From Nostoc parmelioides FACHB-3921 (lineage in GTDB: Bacteria; Cyanobacteriota; Cyanobacteriia; Cyanobacteriales; Nostocaceae), in contig NZ_JACJQL010000001.1 of the NCBI RefSeq assembly GCF_014696625.1, positions 248,001 to 312,000 of the forward strand: a stretch of DNA of 64,000 bases, read 5' to 3'. Position numbers and translations under genes: made by a program. Below the pieces are notes generated by a model. The model was not told the origin of the DNA and did no database searches. It saw only the letters and a program-made list of their open reading frames with translations. Positions within the stretch are counted from its first letter, which is position 1; each line of letters opens with the position of its first letter. Of this stretch, positions 17,751 to 27,489 are shown one piece after another.

Positions 17751-18233
17751 ATGACGACTATGACCGACCAAACTAACAGTAAAGTGCCTGAGAATCAACC
17801 AACACTCAAACAGGGTGATACAGGGGAGGTAGTCAAAGAACTGCAAAGGCTGTTAAGGAATTATTATTGTTATTCTGGGCCTATTGATGGGATTTTAGAT
17901 TCAGAAACAGTTGGAGGAGTTATTTTATTTCAGCATCGGGTTTTTATTCCAGAAGATGGAATTGTTGACTATAAAACTTGGCAAGCTCTATATGAAGGGA
18001 GAGCAATTGATTTACCTATGCTGAAATATGGTAGCCAAGGTGAACTGGTTAAAGCCTTGCAGCAAAGACTCCAGAATACTGGATATTATACGGGATTGAT
18101 TGATGGAGATTTTAGCTTAGTTACAGAAGCAGGTGTAAAATCTTTTCAACTACGAAATAACTTAAAAGTTGATGGTATTGTAGGTGATAGCACTTGGGCT
18201 ATTCTCAGCAATACACCTATTTTTGATAGTTAA
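17751..18233 (+). CDS. Protein with two peptidoglycan-binding domains
   Basis: The ATG at 17751 is preceded by GGAG at good spacing, so I prefer it to an in-frame TTG at 17694; this gives 160 residues. Two PG_binding_1 repeats fill most of it: LKQGDTGEVVKELQRLL...FQHRVFIPEDGIVDYKTW and LKYGSQGELVKALQQRL...FQLRNNLKVDGIVGDSTW. There is no catalytic domain, no signal peptide and no membrane helix. It could bind cell-wall glycans if exported by another route, or serve as a general scaffold. The gene converges on the PAS kinase at 18299 with a 65-bp gap. Confidence 0.85.
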   Translation: MTTMTDQTNSKVPENQPTLKQGDTGEVVKELQRLLRNYYCYSGPIDGILDSETVGGVILFQHRVFIPEDGIVDYKTWQALYEGRAIDLPMLKYGSQGELVKALQQRLQNTGYYTGLIDGDFSLVTEAGVKSFQLRNNLKVDGIVGDSTWAILSNTPIFDS

Positions 18234-18298
18234 AAAATCTAAATTCTCGATCATCTAGATATGGAAAATTTATTCTTTGATAGCAATAGCCAAAATAG

Positions 18299-20482
18299 TT
18301 ATCCCAATTCTTGATGAGGATGAGATTTCTGGGTATTTCTCATCGGGTGAATAGGAATTGCAATCATAAATTCCGCACCTTTTCCCAAAGAAGAAGTACA
18401 TTCTAAAGACCCACCGTGTCTGTTAGTAATAATTTGGTAACTGATAGACAAACCCATCCCAATTCCCTTACCTACAGGTTTACTTGTATAGAAAGGGTCA
18501 AATATTTTTTGTCTTACGTCATCTGACATACCCACGCCATTATCTTTGATGCGGATAGTTATTTGTTGATAACTAGACATCTCTGTACAGATATGGATAG
18601 TAGGTGTTACTTGCTGATAGCTTTCTTGTTCGTATTTTTCGTCTAAAGCATCAATGGCATTGATTAAAATATTCATCAAGGCTTGGTTAAGTTGGGCAGC
18701 ATAGCATTCAACTAAAGGCAAATTACCATATTCTCTTATGACTAAAATATCAGGTCGATTTTCCTGGGATTTCAATCGATGTTCTAAAATCATTAATGCG
18801 CTGTCAATGCCTTCATGTATATCACCAGCTTTTAAATCAGATTCATCAAGACGCGAAAATGTACGCAGAGAAGTAACAATCTGGCTGATGCGGGTTGCTC
18901 CCAGTGTCATCGAAGAATAAAGTTTTGGCAAGTCTGCGAGTAAAAATTCTAGGTCAATATGTTCAGCTTCTTTGGCAATCTCTAAGGCTGGTTCTGGGTA
19001 GTAATTTTGGTAAAGGTGAATCATTTTCAGGAGGTTTTGAGTATATTGATAGGCGTGTTGGAGATTAGCAAAAATAAAGTTAACCGGATTATTTATTTCG
19101 TGAGCGACACCTGCTACCAATTGACCTAGAGAAGACATTTTTTCGCTTTGAATAAGTTGCAGTTGGGTAAGTTGTAGTTGTTTTAATGCTTGTTCCAGTT
19201 CCTTTGCTTGCTTGCTGAGTTCAGCTTCTGCTTGTTTGCGAGCAGTAATATCATTGCGAATAGCCACATATTGCTGAGGTTTGCCCTGCTCATCTAACAA
19301 GGGGACAATAGTTGTATCTACCCAATAATATGTGCCATCTTTCGCCAAGTTTTTAACTTCGCCTTTCCAAACACTTCCTTGGCTGATAGTTAACCACATT
19401 TCTTGGAAAAATTCTTTTGAGTGATAAGCGGAATTGATGATTCTATGAGTTTTGCTAATTAATTCTTCTGGCTGATATTGAGATATTTGGCAAAACTTAT
19501 CATTTACATATTCAATAATTCCTTGATGATTTGTTACGGCAACAATAGACGACTGGTCTAAGGCAAATTTGATATCTGCTATTTCTTTAAGGGATTGTTT
19601 TAAAGTTATTTCTGCTTGTTTGCGAGCAGTGATATCATTGCGAATAGCCACATATTGCTGAGGTTTGCCTTGTTCATCTAACAAGGGGACAATAGTTGTA
19701 TCTACCCAATAATATGTGCCATCTTTAGCCAAGTTTTTAACTTCGCCTTTCCAAACACTTCCTTGGCTGATAGTTAACCACATTTCCTGGAAAAATTCTT
19801 TTGAGTGGTAACCGGAATTGATGATTCTATGAGTTTTGCCAATTAATTCTTCTGGCTGATATTGAGATATTTGGCAAAACTTATCATTTACATATTCAAT
19901 AATTCCTTGATTATTTGTTACAGCAACAATCGATGACTGGTCTAAGGCAAATTTGATATCTGCTATTTCTTTGAGAGATTTTTTTAGAGCTATTTCTGCT
20001 TGCTTAGGAGCAGTGATATACGTATTTGTCCGCTTTGTAATGTCTTGAACTATTGACAAAATACCAGTAACATTGCCTCGAAAATCAGTTACAGGAGTGT
20101 GATGCCATTCGCAAGTAATAATTGTGCCATCTTTGTGGCAATTCTCATGAATGCAGCGAGTTCCTTGGTCTTGCTTGATTAACTCCGCTCTTAACTGTGT
20201 AATATTTTCCCTGGCAGTGTGGGGTACTATTAGTTCTACTGCATGACGGTTGAGTGCTTCTTGTTGACTGTAACCAAAGATATCTTTGGCCGCAGGGTTC
20301 CAGCTTGATACCTCAAAAGCTGTATTCCACTGAATTATTCCTAAAGGATGATGCTCAAGCAAGAAAGATAATTTGTCCTTGGTTTCTTTCAGTTCCTGTT
20401 GTGTCTTCTGTAAATCTACCATTAGGCGATCGCTCTGCTGGCAACCAGATTGCAATTCTTGGTACTGAAATTCAGAAAACAT
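18299..20482 (-). CDS. PAS-PAS-PAS sensor histidine kinase with duplicated PAS unit
   Basis: A 727-residue soluble kinase with ATG start. The first PAS (about 28-150, EHHPLGIIQWN) is followed by two nearly identical PAS/PAC units of 128 residues each (about 163-290 and 291-418). A coiled coil leads into the HisKA H-box [15 protein letters not shown] and an HATPase with NAIDAL, DNGVGM, GKGIGMGLSI. The H-box is the type also found in the kinases at 36636 and 55225. The near-identical units have Cys-containing PAS cores (FCQISQYQPEELI), but a flavin-binding LOV cysteine motif is not obvious. No receiver is fused. The cognate regulator is unknown. Confidence 0.93.
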   Translation of the reverse strand: MFSEFQYQELQSGCQQSDRLMVDLQKTQQELKETKDKLSFLLEHHPLGIIQWNTAFEVSSWNPAAKDIFGYSQQEALNRHAVELIVPHTARENITQLRAELIKQDQGTRCIHENCHKDGTIITCEWHHTPVTDFRGNVTGILSIVQDITKRTNTYITAPKQAEIALKKSLKEIADIKFALDQSSIVAVTNNQGIIEYVNDKFCQISQYQPEELIGKTHRIINSGYHSKEFFQEMWLTISQGSVWKGEVKNLAKDGTYYWVDTTIVPLLDEQGKPQQYVAIRNDITARKQAEITLKQSLKEIADIKFALDQSSIVAVTNHQGIIEYVNDKFCQISQYQPEELISKTHRIINSAYHSKEFFQEMWLTISQGSVWKGEVKNLAKDGTYYWVDTTIVPLLDEQGKPQQYVAIRNDITARKQAEAELSKQAKELEQALKQLQLTQLQLIQSEKMSSLGQLVAGVAHEINNPVNFIFANLQHAYQYTQNLLKMIHLYQNYYPEPALEIAKEAEHIDLEFLLADLPKLYSSMTLGATRISQIVTSLRTFSRLDESDLKAGDIHEGIDSALMILEHRLKSQENRPDILVIREYGNLPLVECYAAQLNQALMNILINAIDALDEKYEQESYQQVTPTIHICTEMSSYQQITIRIKDNGVGMSDDVRQKIFDPFYTSKPVGKGIGMGLSISYQIITNRHGGSLECTSSLGKGAEFMIAIPIHPMRNTQKSHPHQELG

Positions 20483-20509
20483 AGGGATTAATCTCCAAGC
20501 AAATTAACT

Positions 20510-20547
20510 CATCAGAAGCTTTTCTGCTATCACAATAGCTTCTGATG
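20510..20547 (-). terminator. Stem-loop between the TPR-CHAT and PAS kinase genes
   Basis: Perfect 11-bp arms CATCAGAAGCT and AGCTTCTGATG flank a 16-nt loop. It lies 27 bp upstream of the kinase start and about 150 bp downstream of the CHAT gene stop on the minus strand. The following sequence AGTTAATTT is only weakly U-rich. It could end the CHAT transcript or regulate the kinase leader. Confidence 0.4.
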
Positions 20548-20698
20548 TTATTAGTATTAATGTTGCCCAAATTAGCCTTGATAGTTAATACCAACTTGAA
20601 AACAAGTATGCAGCCCTAAACGCTTGCCATCTCTTGATTCTTAATTTTCAATTTTGAATTGGTATAACCTTACCCCTGACATTTCTACCGCGAAAATA

Positions 20699-23356
20699 TT
20701 ACAACCAATTACCAATTAACACATAGGCAGACCAATAACTTGGGGCGCTGTAGTTGGGATGATGCAATAATTTTAGTTGGGCGCGGCGGAGGGCTTCGGC
20801 TTTAGTGATGTTGTTGTTTTTCAGTTCTCGATAAAAATCACCAACCAATAAAGCTGTTGATTCATCATCAATTTGCCACAAAGATGCTACCGTACTGCGT
20901 GCGCCGGCGCGGACTGCGGCTCCTGCTAGACCAAGAGCAGCGCGATTGTCGCCGGCGGCGGTTTGACAAGCACTTAAAACTAATAGTTCTACTGCACTGG
21001 GACGAATTTGTTCTCGACTGCGAAGCAAGGTATCAAATTGGGTAACGTTAATTGGCCCGTCTGCTGCCAAAATAAAAGTGTTTTCAGCGCGGGAACTAAA
21101 TTGGCCGTGGGTGGCTAAATGAACTACGTTAAATGGTGCTGTGTTGACTTTTTTTTCTAATGCTTCGCGGGTAAATTGCTGGTCGAACAGACTAGTAATG
21201 GAAACTCCCGCGCTAGCAATTGAATCCATTTCCGACTTGATTGCAGGTAATGGGGCAAAGTTGGGGTAATTTGGCGGGGGTTGAGTGAGTCCAGCCGTTA
21301 ATGCTCTCAGGTCTCCTCGTTGTAGGGGTTTGGGGTCGAGGAGTTGCAAGCCTACACTTAGAGCGATCGCATATTTTTCTATTAAGTATTGCTTGCCATC
21401 GTAGAGTGCGCCTAGCGGTAAATTGCGTAATAAACCATCGGGGACAAACACGAGAGTTTTTACCCCACTAGCTGCTAGTTCTGATTCAATAGGTTTGATG
21501 AGCCAGTCATAAATTTGTTTTGACTGAGTTTTGATGGTTTTGCTAGCCGTGGGACGAACAAGATTGTTGCGTAATTCGCTGAGAACTTTGTCAACTTCTG
21601 TTTGTTTAACATTGGTGCTGTAACGTTGCAAAGGTTTGTGGGGAATTTTGACGATTACCTGAATCTGGTTTGGCAAAATAATCGGGTAGAGAATCGCCGC
21701 CGTGGGGTTATCTTGGTCTACCACTTGATCGAGCAACACAACTTCACCTTGTAAACAAGCTTCCCGAAAGAAGTTATCTAATTCGGCCAATTGTAATGCT
21801 TCAATCCGTTGCCGGGCTTTATCAAGAATTTTTTCGTTAACTTTTTCTGGCTGGGATGACAACAATAACTCCACTGATTGCCGATAGATTGGTTCTACAC
21901 TGTCGCGGAAGTTAAACTGCACATCTTGATTGACGGCTACTAAGTCAGTGCGGAGGGATTTTAGGCTTTCTACTGCTGCATCATAAGCGGCGATCGCCCC
22001 AGATATATCTTTTTGCTCCCACATCAACCGCCCCAATTGCCACTGCAAGCGATAGATAATGTCCGAGGCGTTGCTAGCCTGGGCTAAGATTAAGGCTTGT
22101 TGCGTGAGACTGTTGGCTTCTGACCACTGTTGGTTTTGTTCATACAAAGTCCCCAAACTCAATATTGCATAAGCTTCTGCCCGTTTATCATCCAAACTAC
22201 GGGCTTGTTGAATAGTTGTTGCTAATAATTTGGCTACATCCTGAGTGCTTGGTGCTGATGGCACATTTTTATTCTGCCCTTGGTTCTCAGAACTTGTTAA
22301 TTTCATGAGACTTTGAGCAAAGTTAATCTCGGCGTAGATAGCCGCACGACTAGGGGGGAATTGGTTGATTTGAGCTTGAATTGCTGGGATTAAAGCTGCC
22401 ACTTCCGTGAATTTTTCGTTGTCCAGCAGCAAACTGAGGTGGTTAATTTGGGCTTGAATTTTCGTTAAGGGTGAGGGGGATGTGGCTACTGTTTGTTGAT
22501 AGTAGTTGATTGCTTCTGATATTTGCAGTTTAGCGCGGGCATTGTTGCCCAAACTAAAGTAACTAGCTGCAACTTCCTCCGGTATCGCCAAGCGCTTTGC
22601 CACTTCTAGACTTTCTACTAAAGTAGTGCGGGAGTCCATTAAATTCCCTGCTACCATTAGGGCATCACCAAGCGATCGCAATCCTACGGCTTTTTCTAGG
22701 GAGTCTGGTTGTGATTGTAATTTTTGTCTAACTTCTAGTAAAACTTTCACCGCCCGACGATAAAATCCTTGTGTCCGCCATGCCTGGGCTTGATTAATTT
22801 GCGATCGCACTTCGCCATTAAAATTTTTAGTTTGTTGATATATCTTAGCTGTGCGCTGCCAAGTGCTTAAAGCTGCCTCTGGTTTACCCGTCGCCAGTTG
22901 CAGACGGCCTTGAATATCTAATGATTGGGCTAATACTTGCGGGTTCTGTTCTTTGCCCTCAAGTAAATTTAAGCTGTCTGTAATCGCCTGCTGTGCTTGT
23001 TGCCACGCACCTATTTGTTGATAGGCTAAAGACAAGTTACTAAGAGTCGCTGCTAATCTGAGATTTTCACCTTTTTGCTGATATTCTTGCGCCACCTGCT
23101 GTAATATCTGCACTGCTTCGGCAAACCTGCCCCTATCATATAAAGCTTTACCCTGTTCTACTAGGGAGATGGTAGAAGTGACTTGTGCGGTCTGAGTTGG
23201 GGTGACTACTCTTGCCAGCACTGGCGAATTTACCGTGCAGATCAACGCCAACAGAAAGCACAAAGCCAAACGTAAGGACTTGACCAGCTTACTTTTTATC
23301 TTCCGTATTCTACCTGTAACAAAATCAGGATAATAGAACCTAGTAGTTTTATTCAT
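20699..23356 (-). CDS. TPR-CHAT protease, exported
   Basis: An 885-residue protein. A hydrophobic segment near residue 29 (SLRLALCFLLALICTVNSPVLA) looks like a signal peptide or anchor. Residues 60-470 are TPR-like helical repeats (YDRGRFAEAVQIL, ATLSNLSLAYQQIGAWQQA and more). The C-terminal third is a CHAT caspase-like domain with the catalytic His in VHLATHGQF and Cys in LVLSACQTAAGD. The ATG overlaps the last codons of the upstream exoprotein gene (ATGAATAA), so the two are translationally coupled. Known CHAT proteases cut a partner protein; coupling suggests that the exoprotein is the partner, which is an inference. Confidence 0.92.
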   Translation of the reverse strand: MNKTTRFYYPDFVTGRIRKIKSKLVKSLRLALCFLLALICTVNSPVLARVVTPTQTAQVTSTISLVEQGKALYDRGRFAEAVQILQQVAQEYQQKGENLRLAATLSNLSLAYQQIGAWQQAQQAITDSLNLLEGKEQNPQVLAQSLDIQGRLQLATGKPEAALSTWQRTAKIYQQTKNFNGEVRSQINQAQAWRTQGFYRRAVKVLLEVRQKLQSQPDSLEKAVGLRSLGDALMVAGNLMDSRTTLVESLEVAKRLAIPEEVAASYFSLGNNARAKLQISEAINYYQQTVATSPSPLTKIQAQINHLSLLLDNEKFTEVAALIPAIQAQINQFPPSRAAIYAEINFAQSLMKLTSSENQGQNKNVPSAPSTQDVAKLLATTIQQARSLDDKRAEAYAILSLGTLYEQNQQWSEANSLTQQALILAQASNASDIIYRLQWQLGRLMWEQKDISGAIAAYDAAVESLKSLRTDLVAVNQDVQFNFRDSVEPIYRQSVELLLSSQPEKVNEKILDKARQRIEALQLAELDNFFREACLQGEVVLLDQVVDQDNPTAAILYPIILPNQIQVIVKIPHKPLQRYSTNVKQTEVDKVLSELRNNLVRPTASKTIKTQSKQIYDWLIKPIESELAASGVKTLVFVPDGLLRNLPLGALYDGKQYLIEKYAIALSVGLQLLDPKPLQRGDLRALTAGLTQPPPNYPNFAPLPAIKSEMDSIASAGVSITSLFDQQFTREALEKKVNTAPFNVVHLATHGQFSSRAENTFILAADGPINVTQFDTLLRSREQIRPSAVELLVLSACQTAAGDNRAALGLAGAAVRAGARSTVASLWQIDDESTALLVGDFYRELKNNNITKAEALRRAQLKLLHHPNYSAPSYWSAYVLIGNWL

Positions 23357-25784
23357 GAATATGGCAGATGGTGGACGAAAACCAGGGATGTTGATGATTC
23401 ACAATAGGAACTGGAGCAACTAAGGTAATATTGCCATTGGTATCAATCACCCATCCCTGTGCTTCCACAATTTTAGGGGAATCAGGGTTATCCACAACAT
23501 TAATGGGCGTAAAATTACTGATTGTTAACAAATGGTGAGGACTGGGGGAATTTTTTGTTTCCCTTTCTCCTGGAAAAGTTGCTTTCAGTCTTGGTTTTTT
23601 CCTACTATCTGGCCTACAAACCTGGGTTAGCCTGGATGTATTGATGGGATTTGTAGAGAACGCAGCAAATCTCTGACGAGAGTCTACATCCGGCTGGTTA
23701 GTTGTGACCATACTTGTGAAAGATGGGCTGGCCTGTGAGAAAGTCAGGATATCATTGGTGAGTATAAATCCTGAGTCAAGCTGATTTGGGTCGGTAGTCC
23801 CTAAAATTTGCTCAAGTTCGCCTCGATTACGCACAACTAAACCAAGAAATTTCTGAGTACTGATTGTCACCCTACCCCCTGCACCCCCGAACACATTGGC
23901 GGTGATGTCGTTATTTTCATTGGGAGTTGCCACAATGAAAGGGCTATTAATTTCGATGTTGCCACCATTACCGTCAGCAAATGTAGAAATTTGACTATTA
24001 AGGCGTAGTCGCAATATGGCGCTGAGATTGAGATTTATATTGCCACCATTACCGGAGGTAGTTTGAGCAATCAATTGACTTTGGTTATCTAGTTTAAGCG
24101 ATCGCGCCTTGATAGATAAATTTCCCGACTCTCCAGCCACCGTAAGTTTTGCCCCATTTTGGACAATTAGGCGATCGCCTACAATATTTAAGTTATCTGC
24201 CGTTATCCTGGCTCCGTTTTCTACAGTCAGTAATCCAGTATTGATATTTAATGTGCTGTCATTGGTGGTAGTTCCTATTTGAGTTGCAGCAAAAATCCCA
24301 CTACGAAAAATATCTAAAGATGAGGCTGTAGCAAATTGGGAAGCACCACTCACTTGCGTACCTTCTGAGGCATTAATCAAGACATCTCCCCCTTGACTTC
24401 CGTACCTAGAAACATTAGATATTTGTGCGCCACCTTGAATATTTAACCGTCTAGTTTGTAGGGTAATTGTGCCAGTATTGCCTGCATTTCCCGGAGCATC
24501 GGGGGAAACTTGCGCGAAAATTCCACTGGGAATATCACCATCAAAACTTTCTCCCCTCAAATCTATAGAATCTGTAGCTATAACTAAAATATTTCCCGTG
24601 TTTCCTGCACCAAATGTAGAAGCTTCTATTCCTGCACCATCTGTTAGTAAAAGTCGCCCGGTTTCAATGGTCAAATTGCCACCATTACCTGTCACATTGG
24701 CACAATTTCCACCTAAAGAACAGACTTGTGAACCAATGAATGATTCTTCCCTTAATTCTACCGAATCTTTAGCGGTAATCCAAATATCTCCCGCCTTACC
24801 TTCAGCTTGAGCAACAGTCAATATATTAGAAACACCACCTACTTTTAAAGATTCAGTAGCATTAACAACGAGGCTATTTCCTGTTTGCGAACCAGAGTTA
24901 ACTGTAAAAACTAGTGAATCATCAATAGTGACATTTCTTCCTTGAATTTGAATTGCACCACCACTATCTTGCATGGTAATACTACCAGTATTAACTAAAG
25001 CTCCAGCCGCAAGATTGATATCTCCAAAATCTTGTACACCTGAATATCCAGCAACGTAAGCATCATCAATTTGGCTAAGGCTGACAAAGCCATTTCCACT
25101 AACGCTACCTAGCTCAACTCTGCCCCCTGGCGCTTCCAAAAGACTACTCTCTAATAATAAATTTCCACCGATTAATCCTAAAGTTCTGCCATTTCCTACT
25201 TGCAATCCCAAAGGTAAATCAGCAACAATCGGCTGTTCAATATTTCCCGGACTATCACCGAATTGTAGCCCTACAGGAACATTTACTGTTAATAAAGAGG
25301 TATGATTATTAGTAGTTGCATTAAATTCTATCCCATCAGCAAACTTGATACTATTTGCGGTAGTCGCCACAAAAGAACCGCCGATATTTAAACTAGCATT
25401 TGCCCCAAAAATTATGCCCTGAGGATTAATCAAAAACAGATTAGCTCTACTACCTGAGGCGGCTGTAATCAAGCCGTCAATATAACTAGGTGAGCCACCA
25501 GTAATTCTAGTAATAATGTTTCGTACTGCCAAATTGTGATTAAAAACAGCAACATTTCCTGTAACATTACTAGTTAAGGCAGAAAAAGAAAATTCCCTAA
25601 AGCTATGGAATAAATTTTCTCCCCTTTGAGTACCTCCCTCAATTACTCGGATATTCCCCACAGGTCTAACAGTAGAGTTATTAGGAAGTGTAGTATCGGG
25701 AATAATTTCCGCTTTTGCAGCAGCAAAGTTTAACAAACACAATAAAATACTGATATTACCGATTAAAAACTTAAATTTGACCAT
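23349..25784 (-). CDS. Two-partner-secretion exoprotein (filamentous haemagglutinin N-terminal domain)
   Basis: About 811 residues from the ATG at 25784; a GTG three codons earlier is also possible. An N-terminal signal peptide (FLIGNISILLCLLNFAAAKA) precedes a TPS/haemagglutinin-activity domain with IRVIEGG, NLFHSFREFSF, NVAVFNHN and NPQGIIFGANASLNIGGSF. The rest is a long right-handed beta-helix, seen as repeated GNGGNIxIxxxxLxL units. The C-terminal 90 residues are Pro/Arg-containing and not helical repeats. Such proteins cross the outer membrane through a TpsB porin, and none is encoded here. The stop overlaps the start of the TPR-CHAT gene. Confidence 0.9.
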   Translation of the reverse strand: MVKFKFLIGNISILLCLLNFAAAKAEIIPDTTLPNNSTVRPVGNIRVIEGGTQRGENLFHSFREFSFSALTSNVTGNVAVFNHNLAVRNIITRITGGSPSYIDGLITAASGSRANLFLINPQGIIFGANASLNIGGSFVATTANSIKFADGIEFNATTNNHTSLLTVNVPVGLQFGDSPGNIEQPIVADLPLGLQVGNGRTLGLIGGNLLLESSLLEAPGGRVELGSVSGNGFVSLSQIDDAYVAGYSGVQDFGDINLAAGALVNTGSITMQDSGGAIQIQGRNVTIDDSLVFTVNSGSQTGNSLVVNATESLKVGGVSNILTVAQAEGKAGDIWITAKDSVELREESFIGSQVCSLGGNCANVTGNGGNLTIETGRLLLTDGAGIEASTFGAGNTGNILVIATDSIDLRGESFDGDIPSGIFAQVSPDAPGNAGNTGTITLQTRRLNIQGGAQISNVSRYGSQGGDVLINASEGTQVSGASQFATASSLDIFRSGIFAATQIGTTTNDSTLNINTGLLTVENGARITADNLNIVGDRLIVQNGAKLTVAGESGNLSIKARSLKLDNQSQLIAQTTSGNGGNINLNLSAILRLRLNSQISTFADGNGGNIEINSPFIVATPNENNDITANVFGGAGGRVTISTQKFLGLVVRNRGELEQILGTTDPNQLDSGFILTNDILTFSQASPSFTSMVTTNQPDVDSRQRFAAFSTNPINTSRLTQVCRPDSRKKPRLKATFPGERETKNSPSPHHLLTISNFTPINVVDNPDSPKIVEAQGWVIDTNGNITLVAPVPIVNHQHPWFSSTICHIHE

Positions 25785-25912
25785 ATTTTTCACAAAATCA
25801 AATAAGAATAATTACAACTAATATCTGATTTATGTGAAAAAAAACGGACTTTATTTTAGGGTTATTTATATTTTTTAAATCAATTTTCTATAAGTATCTG
25901 TAGGGCAACACC

Positions 25913-26058
25913 CAATACGGTTCGGTTAAGAGATTTCTTGGTTAAGGTAGGCAGGGGAAGTAAGGGGAGAACAGAAGCAGGGGAAGAGAAAAATTATGAA
26001 AATAACCTCCTTTCCTCCCCTGCCTCCTCTGCTTCCCCTGCTTATCCGAACCGTATTG
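25913..26058. mobile_element. Miniature inverted-repeat element, CAATACGG family, copy 1
   Basis: A 146-bp element with terminal inverted repeats CAATACGGTTCGGTTAAG and CTTATCCGAACCGTATTG. The flanks GGGCAACACC and GGGCAATACC form a 10-bp target duplication with one change. The core is a polypurine/polypyrimidine inverted repeat (AGGCAGGGGAAG...CTTCCCCTGC). It lies upstream of the exoprotein gene. The same termini and duplication length occur at 34716. Confidence 0.85.
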
Positions 26059-26104
26059 GGGCAATACCCACCAAAACCTTGATAGGCATTGCCACCCTAC
26101 TACC

Positions 26105-26156
26105 TAGCTGTCTTTAATTTTGAATTTTGAATTTTGAATTTTGAATTTTGAATTGG
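26105..26156. repeat. Tandem TTTTGAA heptamers
   Basis: About six copies of the heptamer TTTTGAA followed by the common ending TTGGTATT. It lies immediately downstream of the gene at 26171 (minus strand). Shorter arrays of the same unit occur at 10603, 20643 and 28924. Confidence 0.85.
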
Positions 26157-26170
26157 TATTCCCCCCACCT

Positions 26171-27349
26171 TCACCTTTTCGCTTTTTTCCGTGCTGCGTC
26201 GCGTACTTGTTGATTGAGTAGATAGCCAAAACCTGAAGCTTCAAGGCGGGAAACTAGTTCATCGCGGGTATGTCCCAAGGCTTTGGCTGTAGCATCGATA
26301 TTCCAGTTATATTCGGCTAGTTGGCTGAGTAAGTACACTCGACGGGTTTGGGCGGCTGATAAACGGTAAGTTTTGAGATATTCTAACTCTCCGTTATCTC
26401 GAATAATCGCCTCACCGATATGGTTTTCTTCTTTGGGTTGCAGATGAGTAATGAACCGTTGCAGTTGGAATTGTCCAGCTGTGTACACTCTCTGGGATTG
26501 GAGTTGGCGCTGTAGCAATCCTTCCGCCATGAATCCTTGGAATGCAGCCCAATCTGATCGCATTTGGGCGATCGCTCCACTTAAATCTGTCAAACTATTA
26601 ATCTGGGCATCATCTACAGATGTAGCCATTGGAAAAGTTGCACCATACATCAAGCTGTATTCGTAAATTAGTTCACCATAAAAATCTTCTAAAAGACTGG
26701 TATGCAAAGCGCGGTAGTCTTCAGGTGTGGGAACGACAAAAGCAGAGGCTAAAGCTTCAGCGACAAATACTAATACACCAACTTGTCTTTCGTGAATCTC
26801 AAACACCCGCAACGCATCTTCTAACCCAGCAATGTAACGCCCACTAAAAGATGATTCGTAGCGTGAACCCAGTCCGTGAGACAAAGCATATTTAGAATAC
26901 TCACTCCAAGCAATGTCTGGCCCTGAGAAAAACAGCGATAAAAAACCTTCCATTGCTAAGTGCAAAGGTAAAAATCTCAGTTGATTCCTTGATTCTCGTT
27001 TCGCCATGCGGTGCATTAACCGCACACTTGCACAACAGGAATTAAAACTTTTACCATCAGGTTTGAGCATTTGTCCGCCAAAGCTAGCTACTGGACTACC
27101 GTCATCACTCCAAGACATGACCAAGCCATGAGGGACATAAGAATAGTATTTCATCCCCGGTTCGGTTATTTGACCCTCCAGGGAAACCACCGCAATATCT
27201 TCATCGTAAGAACGACGCAGCAAACGCAAATCACCCCGCACTTCTCGCCGCAGTAATGGCACGATACGCACTGCACCACGTATTTGGGAAGGGGCAATTT
27301 CCAATCCTTTGAGTGATATATCTGTTAATAAAGTTTTAGTTTTTGACAT
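26171..27349 (-). CDS. Conserved protein with Fis-like C-terminal helix-turn-helix; possible ARPP family
   Basis: 392 residues with ATG start. The N-terminal 130 residues look like a beta-rich domain (IRGAVRIVPLLRREVRG, YDEDIAVVSLEGQITEPG, PVASFGGQMLKPDGKSFNSC). They remind me of the domain called ARPP (ARG and rhodanese-phosphatase associated), but I cannot confirm this. The middle is helical, with conserved-looking aromatic and acidic positions. Near the C-terminus, YNWNIDATAKALGHTRDELVSRLEASGF is a Fis/NtrC-like helix-turn-helix, followed by a basic tail (ARKKAKR). It is the third gene of a minus-strand group with the Ro-like protein (27448) and the small protein (29439), and is separated from the former by a miniature element. 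A role in RNA or stress signalling with the Ro-like protein is only an inference. Confidence 0.7.
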   Translation of the reverse strand: MSKTKTLLTDISLKGLEIAPSQIRGAVRIVPLLRREVRGDLRLLRRSYDEDIAVVSLEGQITEPGMKYYSYVPHGLVMSWSDDGSPVASFGGQMLKPDGKSFNSCCASVRLMHRMAKRESRNQLRFLPLHLAMEGFLSLFFSGPDIAWSEYSKYALSHGLGSRYESSFSGRYIAGLEDALRVFEIHERQVGVLVFVAEALASAFVVPTPEDYRALHTSLLEDFYGELIYEYSLMYGATFPMATSVDDAQINSLTDLSGAIAQMRSDWAAFQGFMAEGLLQRQLQSQRVYTAGQFQLQRFITHLQPKEENHIGEAIIRDNGELEYLKTYRLSAAQTRRVYLLSQLAEYNWNIDATAKALGHTRDELVSRLEASGFGYLLNQQVRDAARKKAKR

Positions 27350-27364
27350 AGCAATTTTTGTTAA

Positions 27365-27489
27365 GCGATTACGCTTTTAAAATACATAGTCATTTGTATG
27401 ATTTGTTAACAGTTGACGGTTGACTGTTAACGGTTAACAGTCAACCGTCAACAGTCAACACGAAAAGATGTGCAAGTTAAAGAAGATGC
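27365..27489. mobile_element. Miniature inverted-repeat element, STRR-cargo family, overlapping a CDS end
   Basis: Starts with GCGATTACGCTTTTAAAATA CATAGTCA, has a core of TGTTAAC/TGTTGAC heptamers in both orientations, and ends with AAGATGTGCAAGTTAAAG. An inverted, clearly homologous copy lies at about 29830-29940, so the two flank the Ro-like locus. The right end extends into the 3' end of the gene at 27448 and supplies its last 13 or so codons and its stop. Confidence 0.7.
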
